This document shows, piece after piece, positions 44,571-54,085 of a stretch of 64,000 nt of DNA (the stretch's first letter is position 1; every line of letters starts with the position of its first letter). Location: positions 2,542,001 through 2,606,000 of the forward strand of contig NC_022438.1 of NCBI RefSeq assembly GCF_000470775.1, in the 5' to 3' direction. This DNA is from Leifsonia xyli subsp. cynodontis DSM 46306 (lineage in GTDB: Bacteria > Actinomycetota > Actinomycetes > Actinomycetales > Microbacteriaceae). Position numbers and translations under genes: made by a program. The notes under the pieces are model-generated. The model was not told the DNA's origin. It made no database searches and saw only the letters and a list, made by a program, of their open reading frames with translations.

Positions 44571-44600
44571 ACAGTAGTACATGTTGATAATGATTGTCAA
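44571..44600 (-). promoter_or_regulatory. znuA promoter with Zur operator
   Basis: On the minus strand TTGACA (44595-44600), an 18-base spacer and TACTGT (44571-44576) form a good promoter 50 bases before znuA. TGATAATGATTGTCA at 44585-44599 is a near-perfect palindrome matching the actinobacterial Zur box TGAAAATGATTTTCA at 13 of 15 positions. The operator covers the -35 element and part of the spacer, so bound Zur would block RNA polymerase. Confidence 0.8.
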
Positions 44601-44602
44601 GA

Positions 44603-45961
44603 TCAATCAAGGAGCAGCGCGGGCTCCTCGATGATCGAGGCGACATCCGCGAGGAACCGGGATGCGACGTCTCCATCCACGACCCGATGGTCGAACGAGC
44701 CGCCGAGCGTCGTGACGAATCGGGGACGCACCTCGCCGTCCACCACCCACGGCTTCTGCTTGATCGTCCCGAGCGCCACGATGCCGACTTCGCCCGGGTT
44801 CAAGATGGGCGTCCCGGTGTCCATCCCGAACACGCCGATGTTCGTGATCGTGATCGTGCCGTTCGCCATGTCCGCCGGCTGCGTCTTGCCCTCGCGCGCC
44901 GTGAGGGTGAGCTCTTCGAGCGCCCTGGCCAGTTCGAACAGGCTCATTCCCTGAGCCTCTTTGACGTTGGGCACGATGAGCCCGCGCGGAGTGGCGGCGG
45001 CGATGCCGAGGTTCACATAGTGGCGGACGATGATCTCCTCGTCCGTCCAGGTCGAGTTGACAGTGGGGTTGCGCCGCACCGCCCACACGATCGCCTTCGC
45101 CATGATGAGCAGCGGGGAGACCTTCACGCCGACGAAATCGGGCGCGTTCTTCAGGCGCTTGACGAACTCCATGGTGCGGGTCGCGTCCACATCCACGAAA
45201 ACGCTGACGTGCGGGGCGCTGAACGCGCTCGTGACCATCGCGTTCGCGATCGCCTTGCGCACGCCCTTGACCGGGATGCGCTCCTCGCGGTCGTCCGGCC
45301 ACTCCGGGGTCTGGATGTTGCGGAACACGCTAGCCTGCGTCGCCTCGCGCAGAACATCGTCGCGTGTGACTTCGCCGATGGCTCCCGTCGCCGTCACCGT
45401 GCTCAGATCGACGCCGAGATCCTTGGCCAGCTTCCGGATCGGCGGCTTGGCGATGACCGGCCCGCCACCCGGCGGCGGAACCGGCGTGGACGGGGCCAGC
45501 CCCAGCTCCGCGACCGGCTCGGCCGGCGGGAAAGCGGCCGGACGAGCAGCGGCCCCCGGATGCGTGACCCGGCGGCGGCTCGTCCCGTGCCCCGCAGAGC
45601 CGTAGCCGACGAGCACGGCGCCCGCCTTCGGCTCCTGGCTCTCGTGGGTGACGCTCGCCGCGGCGTCCACCACGGCCTGCTCCGCCTCACCGGCCGGCTC
45701 GGGCTCGCCCCGCTCGGCTTCGCCTCCGCTGACGGTGAAGATCGGCGTCCCCACCTCGACGGTCTGCCCCTCGGCCACCAGCAGCTCGCCGACGGTCCCC
45801 TCGAACGGCGACGGCAGCTCCACCAGCGACTTCGCCGTCTCGATCTCGACGATCACCTGATTGACGGCGACCGCATCGCCGGGCGCGACCTTCCAGGAGA
45901 CGATCTCCGCCTCGGTCAGGCCCTCGCCCACATCGGGCAGAAGGAACTGGGACTCGCGCAT
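44603..45961 (-). CDS. bkdC: 2-oxoacid dehydrogenase E2 (branched-chain dihydrolipoamide acyltransferase)
   Basis: A 452-residue E2. The lipoyl domain (residues 1-78) has the lipoyl-lysine in [12 protein letters not shown] (Lys44). A linker is followed by the peripheral subunit-binding domain ([19 protein letters not shown]) around residue 175. The acyltransferase domain ends with [17 protein letters not shown], with the catalytic His near 425. It transfers acyl groups from E1-bound TPP to CoA. It lies 43 bases after E1beta in one operon. A branched-chain substrate is favoured by overall resemblance, but a pyruvate complex is not excluded. Confidence 0.9.
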   Translation of the reverse strand: MRESQFLLPDVGEGLTEAEIVSWKVAPGDAVAVNQVIVEIETAKSLVELPSPFEGTVGELLVAEGQTVEVGTPIFTVSGGEAERGEPEPAGEAEQAVVDAAASVTHESQEPKAGAVLVGYGSAGHGTSRRRVTHPGAAARPAAFPPAEPVAELGLAPSTPVPPPGGGPVIAKPPIRKLAKDLGVDLSTVTATGAIGEVTRDDVLREATQASVFRNIQTPEWPDDREERIPVKGVRKAIANAMVTSAFSAPHVSVFVDVDATRTMEFVKRLKNAPDFVGVKVSPLLIMAKAIVWAVRRNPTVNSTWTDEEIIVRHYVNLGIAAATPRGLIVPNVKEAQGMSLFELARALEELTLTAREGKTQPADMANGTITITNIGVFGMDTGTPILNPGEVGIVALGTIKQKPWVVDGEVRPRFVTTLGGSFDHRVVDGDVASRFLADVASIIEEPALLLD

Positions 45962-46004
45962 CTACGTCTTCTTTCGGTTGGCGGGCTCGGTCAGCGGGCT
46001 CGGC

Positions 46005-47171
46005 TCAATAAGCGAGCGAGCGGTCGACGGCCTCAAGAATACGGTCCGCATCCGGCAGGTAGAGACCTTCGAGTTTGGCCGGGGGGAAGGGGGTGTCGAA
46101 GCCCGCGACCCGGAGCACCGGGGCCTCCAGTGAATAGAACGCCTTTTCGCCGACCACCGCGGCGACCTCGGAGCCGACGGAGACGGTGCCCGGCGCCTCC
46201 TGTGCGACGACCAGGCGGCCCGTCTTCTGCACCGACCGGAGGACCGGGGCGTAGTCGATCGGGGCGAGCGAGCGCAGATCCACGACCTCCAGGCTGCGTC
46301 CCTCCTCGGCCGCGATCTCGGCCGCGCGCAGAGCGACGGGCACCATCCCCGCCCACGCCACGATCGTCGCGTCCGTTCCGGTGCGGACGACCCGGCTGGC
46401 GTGCAGCGGCACCGGGTTCTCGAGCGTGTCGACCTCGCCCTTCGGCCAGTACCGGCTCATGGGCTCGAAGAAGATCACGGGATCGTCGGAGGCGATGGCC
46501 TCCTGGATCATCCAGTACGCATCGTGCGGTGTCGACGGCGCGGCGATCCGCAGTCCGGCGGTGTGCGCGAAGTACGCCTCCGGGGCCTCCTGATGGTGCT
46601 CGACCGCGCCGATGTGGCCGCCGTGCGGGATGCGGATGACGACCGGCATCGAGATCTTGCCGCCGTGCCGGTTGGCCATCTTCGCCAGCTGCGTCGTGAT
46701 CTGGTCGAATCCGGGGAACACGAAACCGTTGAACTGGATCTCGAGCACCGGCCGGTAGCCGCGCATCGCGAGCCCGATCGCCGTGCCGACGATGCCGGCC
46801 TCGGCCAGCGGCGTGTCGACTACGCGGCTCGCGCCGAACTCGCTCTGCAGTCCTTCCGTCACACGGAAGACGCCGCCCAGCGGACCGACGTCCTCCCCCA
46901 GGATGAGGACCGTGGGGTCTGCGGCGAGAGCCTGGCGCAGACCCGCGTTCAGGGCCTTGACCATCGGGAGCGACTGGATGCGCGGTTCGGGTTCGGCGAG
47001 CGCGGGCGCAGCGCCCGCAGGCGGCGTATCGGGCGCCCGCTGCCCGTCGGCGGCCTCCCGATCGGCGGCATGCTCTCCGCTCGACCGGGAGCCGGGCTCG
47101 CCCGCCACGATCTCTCCGAGGTCGAGGGCCTGCGTGTCGGCCAGCTCGGGCTCGCTTTTCGTCTCGTTCAC
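46005..47171 (-). CDS. bkdB: 2-oxoacid dehydrogenase E1 component, beta subunit
   Basis: A 388-residue E1beta. The core begins near residue 67 with QSLPMVKALNAGLRQALAADPTVLILGEDVGPLGGVFRVTEGL and includes DTPLAEAGIVGTAIGLAMRGYRPVLEIQF and IRIPHGGHIGAVEHHQ. The first 65 residues are an unusual Ala/Glu-rich, low-complexity extension (GEIVAGEPGSRSSGEHAADR) not needed for the fold. The ATG overlaps the E1alpha stop (ATGA). With E1alpha it decarboxylates 2-oxo acids and acylates the lipoyl group of E2. Confidence 0.9.
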   Translation of the reverse strand: MNETKSEPELADTQALDLGEIVAGEPGSRSSGEHAADREAADGQRAPDTPPAGAAPALAEPEPRIQSLPMVKALNAGLRQALAADPTVLILGEDVGPLGGVFRVTEGLQSEFGASRVVDTPLAEAGIVGTAIGLAMRGYRPVLEIQFNGFVFPGFDQITTQLAKMANRHGGKISMPVVIRIPHGGHIGAVEHHQEAPEAYFAHTAGLRIAAPSTPHDAYWMIQEAIASDDPVIFFEPMSRYWPKGEVDTLENPVPLHASRVVRTGTDATIVAWAGMVPVALRAAEIAAEEGRSLEVVDLRSLAPIDYAPVLRSVQKTGRLVVAQEAPGTVSVGSEVAAVVGEKAFYSLEAPVLRVAGFDTPFPPAKLEGLYLPDADRILEAVDRSLAY

Positions 47172-48307
47172 GCGTCACCTCCGAACGACGCTTCGTACTC
47201 CGCCAGCCAGCGCCGCTGCTCCTCCATCACGGGGTGCGGCTCACTGTAGACATGCTCGAACATGCTGCCGGCCGGCGGCGCGGTCAGCTCGAGCGTACGG
47301 CGTCGGACATCGGCGGCCAGATCGGCCGCCTCCTCGTCCGCACTGTCGAAGAACGCCTGCCCGACGCCCTGCTGCTCCAGGAACGCCCGGAAGCGCAGGA
47401 TCGGGTCGCGTTCGGCCCAGTGTCTGACTTCGTCGTCGGTGCGGTACTTGGTCGGATCATCGCTCGACGTGTGCGCTCCCATCCGGTAGGTCAAAGCCTC
47501 GATCATGCTCGGGCCTTCGCCACCGCGGGCATCGTCCAGGTGCTTCGCGGTCACCGCGTAGGCCGCCAGCACGTCGTTCCCGTCGATCTGGACCCCCGGG
47601 ATGCCGAAGCCGCTGCTCCGCAGGTAGAGGGGGGTGCGCGACTGCGTCTTCACCGGAACCGAGATCGCCCACTGGTTGTTCTGAAGGAAGAACACCTGCG
47701 GCGTCTGGTAGCTCGCGGCGAACACGAGCGCCTCGCTCACATCCCCCTGGCTGGTGGCGCCGTCGCCGAAGTAGCAGATGACGGCCTCGTCGGTCTCAGG
47801 GTCGCCGGTGCCGACCTTGCCGTCGAACGTCACGCCCATCGCGTATCCGGTCGCGTGCAGCGTGTGCGAGCCGATCACGAGTGTGTAGAGGTGAAAATTC
47901 CTGACCGCCGGGTCCGTCGGGTCCCAGCCGCCGTGCGTGACGCCGCGGAGCAGCGCCATGATGCCGACCGGGTCGATCCCCCGGATCATCCCGATCACAT
48001 GCTCGCGATAAGAGGGGAAGATGTTGTCCTGCGGTCGCGCCGCGTAGGCGGACCCCACCTGAGCGCCCTCCTGCCCGTGGCTCGGAACCCACAGCCCGAG
48101 CTGGCCCTGGCGCTGAAGGTTCGCCGCCTCGTGGTCGAACGCGCGGACCCGGATCATGTCGCGGTAGAAGCGGCGGTAGTCGTTCTCGTCGAGCCGCTCC
48201 AGGTAGGGAAGGTACTCGCCGGCGGGTTCGCTCGGCTGGAAGCGGCCGTCTGCCGTCAGCAGCTGGACGGTGTTCGCCGGGCGCGGGGTATCGTTCGTCG
48301 CAACCAC
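47168..48307 (-). CDS. bkdA: 2-oxoacid dehydrogenase E1 component, alpha subunit
   Basis: A 379-residue E1alpha. The thiamine diphosphate motif is CYFGDGATSQGDVSEALVFAASYQTPQVFFLQNNQWA. Other landmarks are RVRAFDHEAANLQRQGQLGLWVPSHGQEGAQVG near the N-terminus and YRMGAHTSSDDPTKYR with the phosphorylation-loop-like HTSSDD. The start is GTG 48307, five bases after the aminotransferase stop, so the four genes are probably one transcript. Substrate preference among branched-chain oxo acids cannot be read directly. Confidence 0.9.
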   Translation of the reverse strand: MVATNDTPRPANTVQLLTADGRFQPSEPAGEYLPYLERLDENDYRRFYRDMIRVRAFDHEAANLQRQGQLGLWVPSHGQEGAQVGSAYAARPQDNIFPSYREHVIGMIRGIDPVGIMALLRGVTHGGWDPTDPAVRNFHLYTLVIGSHTLHATGYAMGVTFDGKVGTGDPETDEAVICYFGDGATSQGDVSEALVFAASYQTPQVFFLQNNQWAISVPVKTQSRTPLYLRSSGFGIPGVQIDGNDVLAAYAVTAKHLDDARGGEGPSMIEALTYRMGAHTSSDDPTKYRTDDEVRHWAERDPILRFRAFLEQQGVGQAFFDSADEEAADLAADVRRRTLELTAPPAGSMFEHVYSEPHPVMEEQRRWLAEYEASFGGDA

Positions 48308-48311
48308 CGTT

Positions 48312-49421
48312 CTAACCTAACCGCTTACCCGGGTGCCCATTTGGTAGCTTTCCTCCAAGATCGGCGCTGACTTCAAGGACTCTCTCCACAGATTCATGCT
48401 CTCCGACGCTGATCCGAATCCCCTCCGACGGAAAAGCCCGAACGGTCAGGCCCGCGGCCGAGAAGGCGTCGTTCGCGGCGGCCGTCTCCTCGCCGGTGGC
48501 CAGCCACACGAAATTACCCTGAGCCCGCGGAACGCTCCACCCCTGCTCGATGAGCGCCTCCCGCAGCCGGTCACGCCGCATCGCGATGCGCGCCACCCGC
48601 TCCATCAGCTCATCCTCGGCCTCGAGGGAAGCGAGAGCCGCGACCCGGGCGGCGTCGGTCACCGACAGGGGGAGGGCGGCCGATCGCGCCGCATTCAGCA
48701 CCGCAGCCGGCCCGACCGCGTAGCCGATCCTCAGGGCCGCGAGCCCGTAAGCCTTGGAGAAGGTGCGCAGCACGACCAGATTCGGGTGCCGCGCGAGCAA
48801 CGGGATGCCGCTCACCGCCGCCTCGTCCGTCTCGAACTCGTGGTACGCCTCATCCAGCAGAACCAGCAGATCGTCCGGAACCTCCGCCATGAACGAGGCG
48901 AACTCCGCCGCCGTCACGACCGGGCCGATCGGGTTGTTGGGCGTGCAGACGATGACGGCTCGCGTACGGTCCGTGATCGCCGCGGCGAGCGCCGGCAGAT
49001 CGTGCCCGCCGTCGGCGCGGTTCGGCACCTGCACGCTCGTCGCCCCGGCGACCGTCACCAATACCGGATACGCCTCGAATGACCGCCACGAATACACGAC
49101 CTCATCGCCCGCTCCCGCCGCCGCACGGATCAGCTGCGCCAGCAGCGCCACGGAGCCGCTGCCCAGATGCACCTGCTCGATGTCCACACCGTGCCGCTCG
49201 GCCAGCTTGTCCTGCAGATCGGCGCCGCCCGCGTCCGGATGCCGGTTCAGCCCGCCGAGCATCGCACCGACGGCCGCCACCACCGAGGGCAGCGGGGGGT
49301 ACGGGTTCTCGTTGCTCGACAGCTTGAAGCCGTCCGCCGCCGCCGTCCGCCCCTGCTTGTAGGCGGGAACGGCCACGATCTCGGGCCGCAACCGCACAGG
49401 CAGCGTGCTCTCGTCAGTCAC
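48312..49421 (-). CDS. hisC: PLP aminotransferase of the HisC/aromatic type
   Basis: A 369-residue fold-type I aminotransferase. The PLP lysine is in [18 protein letters not shown]; other marks are [16 protein letters not shown] (substrate loop), [10 protein letters not shown] and [10 protein letters not shown]. It resembles histidinol-phosphate aminotransferases and the closely related aromatic aminotransferase Pat. No other his genes are nearby, and it heads the 2-oxoacid dehydrogenase operon. An aromatic or general amino-acid aminotransferase that makes 2-oxo acids for the complex is therefore plausible. Confidence 0.85.
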   Translation of the reverse strand: MTDESTLPVRLRPEIVAVPAYKQGRTAAADGFKLSSNENPYPPLPSVVAAVGAMLGGLNRHPDAGGADLQDKLAERHGVDIEQVHLGSGSVALLAQLIRAAAGAGDEVVYSWRSFEAYPVLVTVAGATSVQVPNRADGGHDLPALAAAITDRTRAVIVCTPNNPIGPVVTAAEFASFMAEVPDDLLVLLDEAYHEFETDEAAVSGIPLLARHPNLVVLRTFSKAYGLAALRIGYAVGPAAVLNAARSAALPLSVTDAARVAALASLEAEDELMERVARIAMRRDRLREALIEQGWSVPRAQGNFVWLATGEETAAANDAFSAAGLTVRAFPSEGIRISVGEHESVERVLEVSADLGGKLPNGHPGKRLG

Positions 49422-49586
49422 AGACCCAACTTAGCCGCGCAGGCATTCCGGCGGGAGCACATCCTCTGTCTGCCCGGGCGGTGGCGGCCCTTCGGCTTCG
49501 AGGCCTGCCTCTCCTCCCTTTCCGCTCACGCACGGTGCGTCCACTCAGCGCTGTCCTCGGAGGGCAGCGCCTGCGAGGATGACATC

Positions 49587-49973
49587 ATGCGATTCCTGCT
49601 CAAGACGATCATCAACGCCCTCGCACTGTGGCTCACGACCTTCGTCGTCAGCGGGGTGACCGTCCGCTCATACGCCGACTCGGACACGGCGACAGTGCTG
49701 ACGTATCTGCTCATCGCCGTGATCTTCGGGCTGGTGAACGCGATCGTCGGGACCGCCATCCGGATTGTCGCGTTCCCGCTGTACATTCTGACGCTCGGCC
49801 TCATCTGCCTGATCGTGAACGGCCTGCTTCTGCTGATCGTATCAGGGATCAGCGATGCGATGGGCTTCGGGCTGCACATCGCCGGCTTCTGGTCGGGCGC
49901 GCTGGGCGCGCTGGTGCTGGGCATCATCGCCTGGCTGTTCGGGCTCTTCCTGCGGCCGCTCTCGCGGAGGTGA
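49587..49973 (+). CDS. Phage-holin-family-IV/YvlD-like membrane protein
   Basis: A 128-residue protein with four helices: MRFLLKTIINALALWLTTFVVSGVTV, then LLIAVIFGLVNAIVGTAIRIVAFPLYILTLGLICLIVNGLLLLI, then a last helix and FGLFLRPLSRR. The FPLYILTLG segment marks this family, found outside phages as YvlD-type proteins of unknown function. The ATG at 49587 follows GAGGATGACATC. It stands alone between divergent and downstream genes; no other phage genes are present. Confidence 0.8.
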   Translation: MRFLLKTIINALALWLTTFVVSGVTVRSYADSDTATVLTYLLIAVIFGLVNAIVGTAIRIVAFPLYILTLGLICLIVNGLLLLIVSGISDAMGFGLHIAGFWSGALGALVLGIIAWLFGLFLRPLSRR

Positions 49974-50062
49974 GCATGCGGTGCGCGCTCCGCGGCGGGC
50001 CGCCGTCCGCGGGTGCGGGAGAATAGAAGCATCCACCCCGCGCAGCCACTCCGAGGAGCCCC

Positions 50063-51442
50063 ATGACCGCCCTGCCTCCCCAGCCGTTGAGCCCCCTGGA
50101 CGGACGCTACCGCCCGGCGGTGCTCGGCCTCGGCGACCACCTCTCCGAGGCGGGCCTCAACCGCGCCCGCGTTCAGGTGGAGGTCGAATGGCTCCTCTAC
50201 CTCACGAACCACCGGATGTTCGGGTCGAGTCCGCTGAGCGCCGAGCAGGCCGAACAGCTGCGGGCCCTGGTCGATAGCTTCGGGCAGGCCGAGATCGAAC
50301 GGCTGGCCGAGCTGGAGGCGACCACCAAACACGATGTCAAAGCCGTCGAGTATCTCGTGCGCGAGCGCCTCCACACGCTCGGACTGGACCACATCGCCGA
50401 ACTCACGCACTTCGCGGCGACCAGCGAGGACATCAACAACCTCTCCTACGCGCTCACGGTCAGCGCCGCCGTCAGCGAGGTCTGGCTGCCCAAGTACCGA
50501 GCCGTGATCGACGAACTGCGCGCGCAGGCCGCTCAGCACCGCGACGCCGCGATGCTCGCGCGGACCCACGGCCAGCCCGCGACGCCCACCACGATGGGCA
50601 AGGAGCTCGCAGTCTTCGCACACCGTCTCGAACGCATCCGCAAGCAGGTCGAGCAGACCGAGTGCCTCGGCAAGTTCTCGGGCGCGACCGGCACCTTCGC
50701 AGCGCACCTCGTCGCCGATCCCTCCGCCGACTGGCCCGCGATCTCCGAGGAGTTCGTCCGCAGCCTCGGGCTCGACTGGAACCCCCTCACCACCCAGATC
50801 GAATCCCACGACTGGCAGGCGGAGCTTTACGGGCGCATCTCACACGCCAACCGCGTCCTGCACAACCTCTGCACCGACATCTGGACGTACATCTCGCTCG
50901 GCTACTTCCGCCAGACGCCCGAACCCGGCGCCACCGGATCGTCGACCATGCCGCACAAGGTCAACCCGATCCGCTTCGAGAACGCCGAGGCGAACCTCGA
51001 ACTCTCCAGCGCCATCCTGGACTCGCTCGCGGCCACCCTGGTCACAAGCCGGCTCCAGCGTGACCTCACCGACTCCAGCGCGCAGCGGAACATCGGCGTC
51101 GGGCTCGGCCATTCCGTGCTCGCGCTCGACAACATCCATCGCGGACTCGGCCAGATCTCGCTCGATGCCGACGCCCTGGACGCGGACCTCGGCACCAATT
51201 GGGAGGTGCTGGCGGAGGCCATCCAGACCGTCATCCGCGCGGAGGTCACCGCGGGCCGCTCGACCATCGAAGACCCGTACGCACTGCTCAAGGGTCTGAC
51301 CCGTGGCAAGCGCGTCGACCACGCCGCGCTGACCGAGTTCGTCAGCGGCCTCGAAATCGGCCCGGCAGCCAAGAACCGTCTGCTAGAACTCACACCGGCG
51401 GGCTACATCGGCCTCGCCTCGCAGCTGGTCGACCGCCTCTGA
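50063..51442 (+). CDS. purB: Adenylosuccinate lyase
   Basis: A 459-residue PurB of the long (E. coli-like) type. Catalytic landmarks are THFAATSEDINNLSYAL around residue 115, LARTHGQPATPTTMGKEL with the catalytic His near 170, and the fumarase/lyase signature GSSTMPHKVNP around residues 292-302 with the catalytic Ser. It cleaves SAICAR and adenylosuccinate in purine synthesis. ATG 50063 follows CCGAGGAGCCCC. A bidirectional hairpin lies 20 bases after the stop. The gene is intact. Confidence 0.95.
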   Translation: MTALPPQPLSPLDGRYRPAVLGLGDHLSEAGLNRARVQVEVEWLLYLTNHRMFGSSPLSAEQAEQLRALVDSFGQAEIERLAELEATTKHDVKAVEYLVRERLHTLGLDHIAELTHFAATSEDINNLSYALTVSAAVSEVWLPKYRAVIDELRAQAAQHRDAAMLARTHGQPATPTTMGKELAVFAHRLERIRKQVEQTECLGKFSGATGTFAAHLVADPSADWPAISEEFVRSLGLDWNPLTTQIESHDWQAELYGRISHANRVLHNLCTDIWTYISLGYFRQTPEPGATGSSTMPHKVNPIRFENAEANLELSSAILDSLAATLVTSRLQRDLTDSSAQRNIGVGLGHSVLALDNIHRGLGQISLDADALDADLGTNWEVLAEAIQTVIRAEVTAGRSTIEDPYALLKGLTRGKRVDHAALTEFVSGLEIGPAAKNRLLELTPAGYIGLASQLVDRL

Positions 51443-51461
51443 GCGAACGGCGATTCCGGGA

Positions 51462-51485
51462 GCCCGCGGTCAGTGCGCCGCGGGC
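51462..51485. terminator. Bidirectional terminator after purB
   Basis: GCCCGCGG (51462-51469) pairs exactly with CCGCGGGC (51478-51485) around an eight-base loop, followed by TTCTCC. It lies between the converging purB and 51470-51841 genes, overlapping the last codons of the latter. Confidence 0.65.
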
Positions 51486-51841
51486 TTCTCCGTTCCCGGG
51501 GCCTCGTCCCCTCCAGCCGGAGCCGTTCGCCCCCCGGGCTGCGCCCGCTCGGCAGCCTTCGCCGCCGCTTCGGCATCCTGCTCATGGATGTCCTCCGCCT
51601 CGGCTTCGTTCGGTTTGAAGGCGAGCGCGAACAGCGCCACCGACACCAGCGAGACGATGAACGCGATGCCGAACGCCACACCGGCGATCAGGAGCTCGCG
51701 CGTCGCCATCAGCACGATCAGCCCGGTGAACACAGCAAGACCGCCGGAGATCGCGAGCAGCTCGATCGGGAGGAAGCGGTCACGGCGGGTGGGTTCGAGT
51801 CTGGCGCTCACGGGGGAGTCTTTCTGGCTGCGTTTGCTCAC
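51470..51841 (-). CDS. Two-helix membrane protein (123 aa)
   Basis: GTG 51841 overlaps the stop of the preceding HdeD-like gene. The product begins MSKRSQKDSPVSARLEPTRRDRFLPIELLAISGGLAVFTGLIVLM and has two helices, then an acidic, Ala/Glu-rich cytoplasmic tail (EAEAEDIHEQDAEAAAKAAER). No characterised family is recognised; similar small genes precede purB in related actinobacteria. The frame is intact. Confidence 0.65.
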   Translation of the reverse strand: MSKRSQKDSPVSARLEPTRRDRFLPIELLAISGGLAVFTGLIVLMATRELLIAGVAFGIAFIVSLVSVALFALAFKPNEAEAEDIHEQDAEAAAKAAERAQPGGRTAPAGGDEAPGTEKPAAH

Positions 51842-52437
51842 GATCCGCTCTCCGCTCGCTGCGGCGACGCGGATCGGGATGCGGATCGCAGCGTCACCGC
51901 CCCGATGCCCTGGAACACACCGACGATCACGGCCCACGCGCCGAACAGGCTGACAGCGAGCACCGCATCGGCCGGCGCGAACAGCAGCACAAGCGCGAGC
52001 ACAGCCGTGAGAGCGCCGGTGATGAGCCAGTCGCGGGCCGCGGGCTCCCGGTGGCGGGAACGAAAACCGTTGTAAAGCTCGAGGAAACCGGCCAGGGCGC
52101 CCCACACGGTCACGAGGTAGAGGAACATCGCGAGTCCGCTGCCGAGCAGCGCCAGGGCGAGCGCGCCGGCGAGGACACCGAGGACGCCCTGGATGACGAA
52201 GAGCGTCCGGGTCAGGCCGCGCGACGAGGACAGAATGCTCAGAATGCCGGTGGCGAGTCCATCGAGAACAGCGAACGCACCGAAGACGATCAGCCCGAAG
52301 GCCGCGGTGTGCGCGTCCCGCGTGAAGGTGATGACGACCGCGGCAGCCAGCGCCACGACGGCGCGCACGGCGGGCACAACCCAGGTGCGGCTCGGGGCGG
52401 AGACCCCCGGCGGCTGGGCAAGAACGGCGGGTGCCAC
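51838..52437 (-). CDS. HdeD/DUF308-like membrane protein
   Basis: A 199-residue protein with six helices: VVPAVRAVVALAAAVVITF, FGLIVFGAFAVLDGLATGIL, LFVIQGVLGVLAGALALALL, VTVWGALAGFLELYNGFRSR, ITGALTAVLALVLLF and VSLFGAWAVIVGVFQGIGAV. GALAGFLELYNGFR is the recognisable HdeD-like element. HdeD of E. coli is linked with acid resistance; here the role is unknown. The start is GTG 52437. Confidence 0.7.
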   Translation of the reverse strand: MAPAVLAQPPGVSAPSRTWVVPAVRAVVALAAAVVITFTRDAHTAAFGLIVFGAFAVLDGLATGILSILSSSRGLTRTLFVIQGVLGVLAGALALALLGSGLAMFLYLVTVWGALAGFLELYNGFRSRHREPAARDWLITGALTAVLALVLLFAPADAVLAVSLFGAWAVIVGVFQGIGAVTLRSASRSASPQRAESGS

Positions 52438-52607
52438 TCGGCGACCTCTCTCAGTCGGTTTCGCACCCAGTCTAGCTGGCGGCTTCCTGCGCGTTCGCCC
52501 GGGCCGGCATTCGCAGCAGAGAGGTCAGGGCGGAACCCATCCGTCTATTACAGATGTTCGTTTATCGGTGCGCATCATGCGAAAGAATGATTTTGAAAAC
52601 TATATCT

Positions 52608-52624
52608 AAAGTACCGCATACTTT
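52608..52624 (+). promoter_or_regulatory. Palindrome upstream of the broken GntR gene
   Basis: AAAGTA-CCGCA-TACTTT is a perfect six-base inverted repeat in the AT-rich region 57 bases before the GntR start. Its size and position fit an autoregulatory GntR-family operator. The same sequence does not occur before the intact paralogue at 54895. Confidence 0.4.
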
Positions 52625-52680
52625 GGGTAAGATCCTCTCTAAACTGAATCGGTTTCAGCCTGGAAGGAAGGCCGAACATC

Positions 52681-53090
52681 ATGCCAGTCCCCATCTCAAA
52701 CAAGGTCGATCTCGCACCTCGACGGCTCCTCCGCGACACTGTGGCGGAGTCGATCCGGAGCGCGATCCTGGACGGATCGTTCCGTCCGGGCGAGCGCCTC
52801 CACGACGAGGAGCTCCAAGGTTGGCTCGGAGTCTCACGAACTCCCATCCGCGACGCGCTCAACGAGCTCTCGCGGGCCGGGCTCGTCGAAATGGCTCCGA
52901 ACCGGCTACACCCGGGTCGCCGACCCGGACTCCCGCGCTGCCGCCGACTCGCTCGAGACGCTGGCGGCGCTGCTTTCCGGAGTGCTCCGCATCGCTGTGC
53001 CGCGGATGACTCCCTCCGAGCGCCGCGAATGCTCAACCGGAATGGACCGCATCCTGCGGGAGTTCGGCGAGAACGATTCGGCGGCGCTAG
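52681..53090 (+). pseudogene. GntR-family regulator, frameshifted and truncated by IS481-family copy 2
   Basis: ATG 52681 starts MPVPISNKVDLAPRRLLRDTVAESI, and the winged HTH is complete (GERLHDEELQGWLGVSRTPIRDALNELSRAGLVEMAPNR). One extra G near 52905 shifts the frame; the other frame continues YTRVADPDSRAAADSLETLAALLSGVLRIAVPRMTPSERREC, which matches the start of the FCD-like effector domain. The IS481-family element at 53091 cuts it after about 135 residues, and the rest of the domain is not found on its far side. An intact paralogue lies at 54895-55542. Confidence 0.85.
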
Positions 53091-54085
53091 GTGTGTTTCT
53101 CAGGGACGTTGGTCAATCTGCTGATGGGTGGCTGGCTGCCGATGGCGGTGTGGGGCCTGTGGTGATTGTAGGAGTGCAGCCAGGCCGGGAGTGCGTTGCG
53201 GCGGGCTGATTCGGAGTTGTAGTGCCGGGCGTATGCCCAGCCGTCGGCGAGGGTGCGGTGGAAGCGTTCGATCTTGCCGTTCGTCTGCGGATGGTAGGGC
53301 CGGGTGCGTTTCGGTTGGATGCTGAGCTCGGCGCAAGCGTCGCGCCAGGCGTATGAGCGGTATGCGGAGCCGTTGTCGGAGAGCACCTGTTCGACGGTGA
53401 CGCCACGGCTGGCGAACCAGCCGACCGCTCGACGCAGAACAGCGATTGCAGTGGCGGCGGTTTCGTCGTCGTGGATCTCGGCGTAAGCGACACGGGAGTG
53501 ATCGTCGATGACGGTATGAACGAACGCTGTGCCGGTGATCATGTCGCCGGTGATCCCGTGTTTCCCGGTCCGCTTCGCGGTGATGGCCTTGTTCCGCTCT
53601 CCCTGGAGACGTCCGACGTAGCGCCAGCCGCCACCGTCGGGGATGTTGCCGAGTTTCTTGATGTCGACGTGGATCATCGATCCGGGATGCTCGTGCTCGT
53701 AGCGGCGGGCGGGTTCGCCGGTGCGGACGTCGACGTGGCTGGGCCGATTGATCCGGCACCGGGAGAGGACCGTGTGAACGGTCGAGGCGGGCATGCCGAG
53801 CTGGGCGCCGATACCGACTGGTCCCAGCCGCTTCTTCCACCGCAGATGCACGACCTTGCGGACCAGTCTTCGCGGGGTCTTGTTCGGGCTGTGATGCGGC
53901 CGTGACGAACGGTCCAGCATTCCCGCCTCGCCCATCTCCACGTAACGACGAGCCCATCGGTCCGCGGTGCGTCAGGACACTCGGAAGTAGGTCGCCGCCG
54001 CAGCAACGGACCAGCCGTCGTCGACGACTTGGCGGGCCAGGCGGAGGCATTCGCGAGGAGTCAAAGCAGCATTAGCGTGGGTCAC
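53087..54085 (-). pseudogene. IS481-family transposase, copy 2, stop codon supplied by the target
   Basis: Same sequence as copy 1: GTG 54085 after AGGAGG, in-frame TGA at 53972-53974 in the first HTH, and an open core from ATG 53941. The DDE motifs are HVDIKKLG, LSDNGSAYRSYAW and PQTNGKIERF. The last codons, KHT, are followed by TAG, in which the three stop bases (53087-53089) belong to the flanking CTAG and not to the element. A truncated 284-residue product from the internal ATG would keep the catalytic domain but lose the first HTH. Confidence 0.85.

Noticed and set aside
49587..49973. Prophage remnant based on the holin-like protein
   Set aside because: The protein belongs to a family widespread outside phages, and no other phage gene is nearby.
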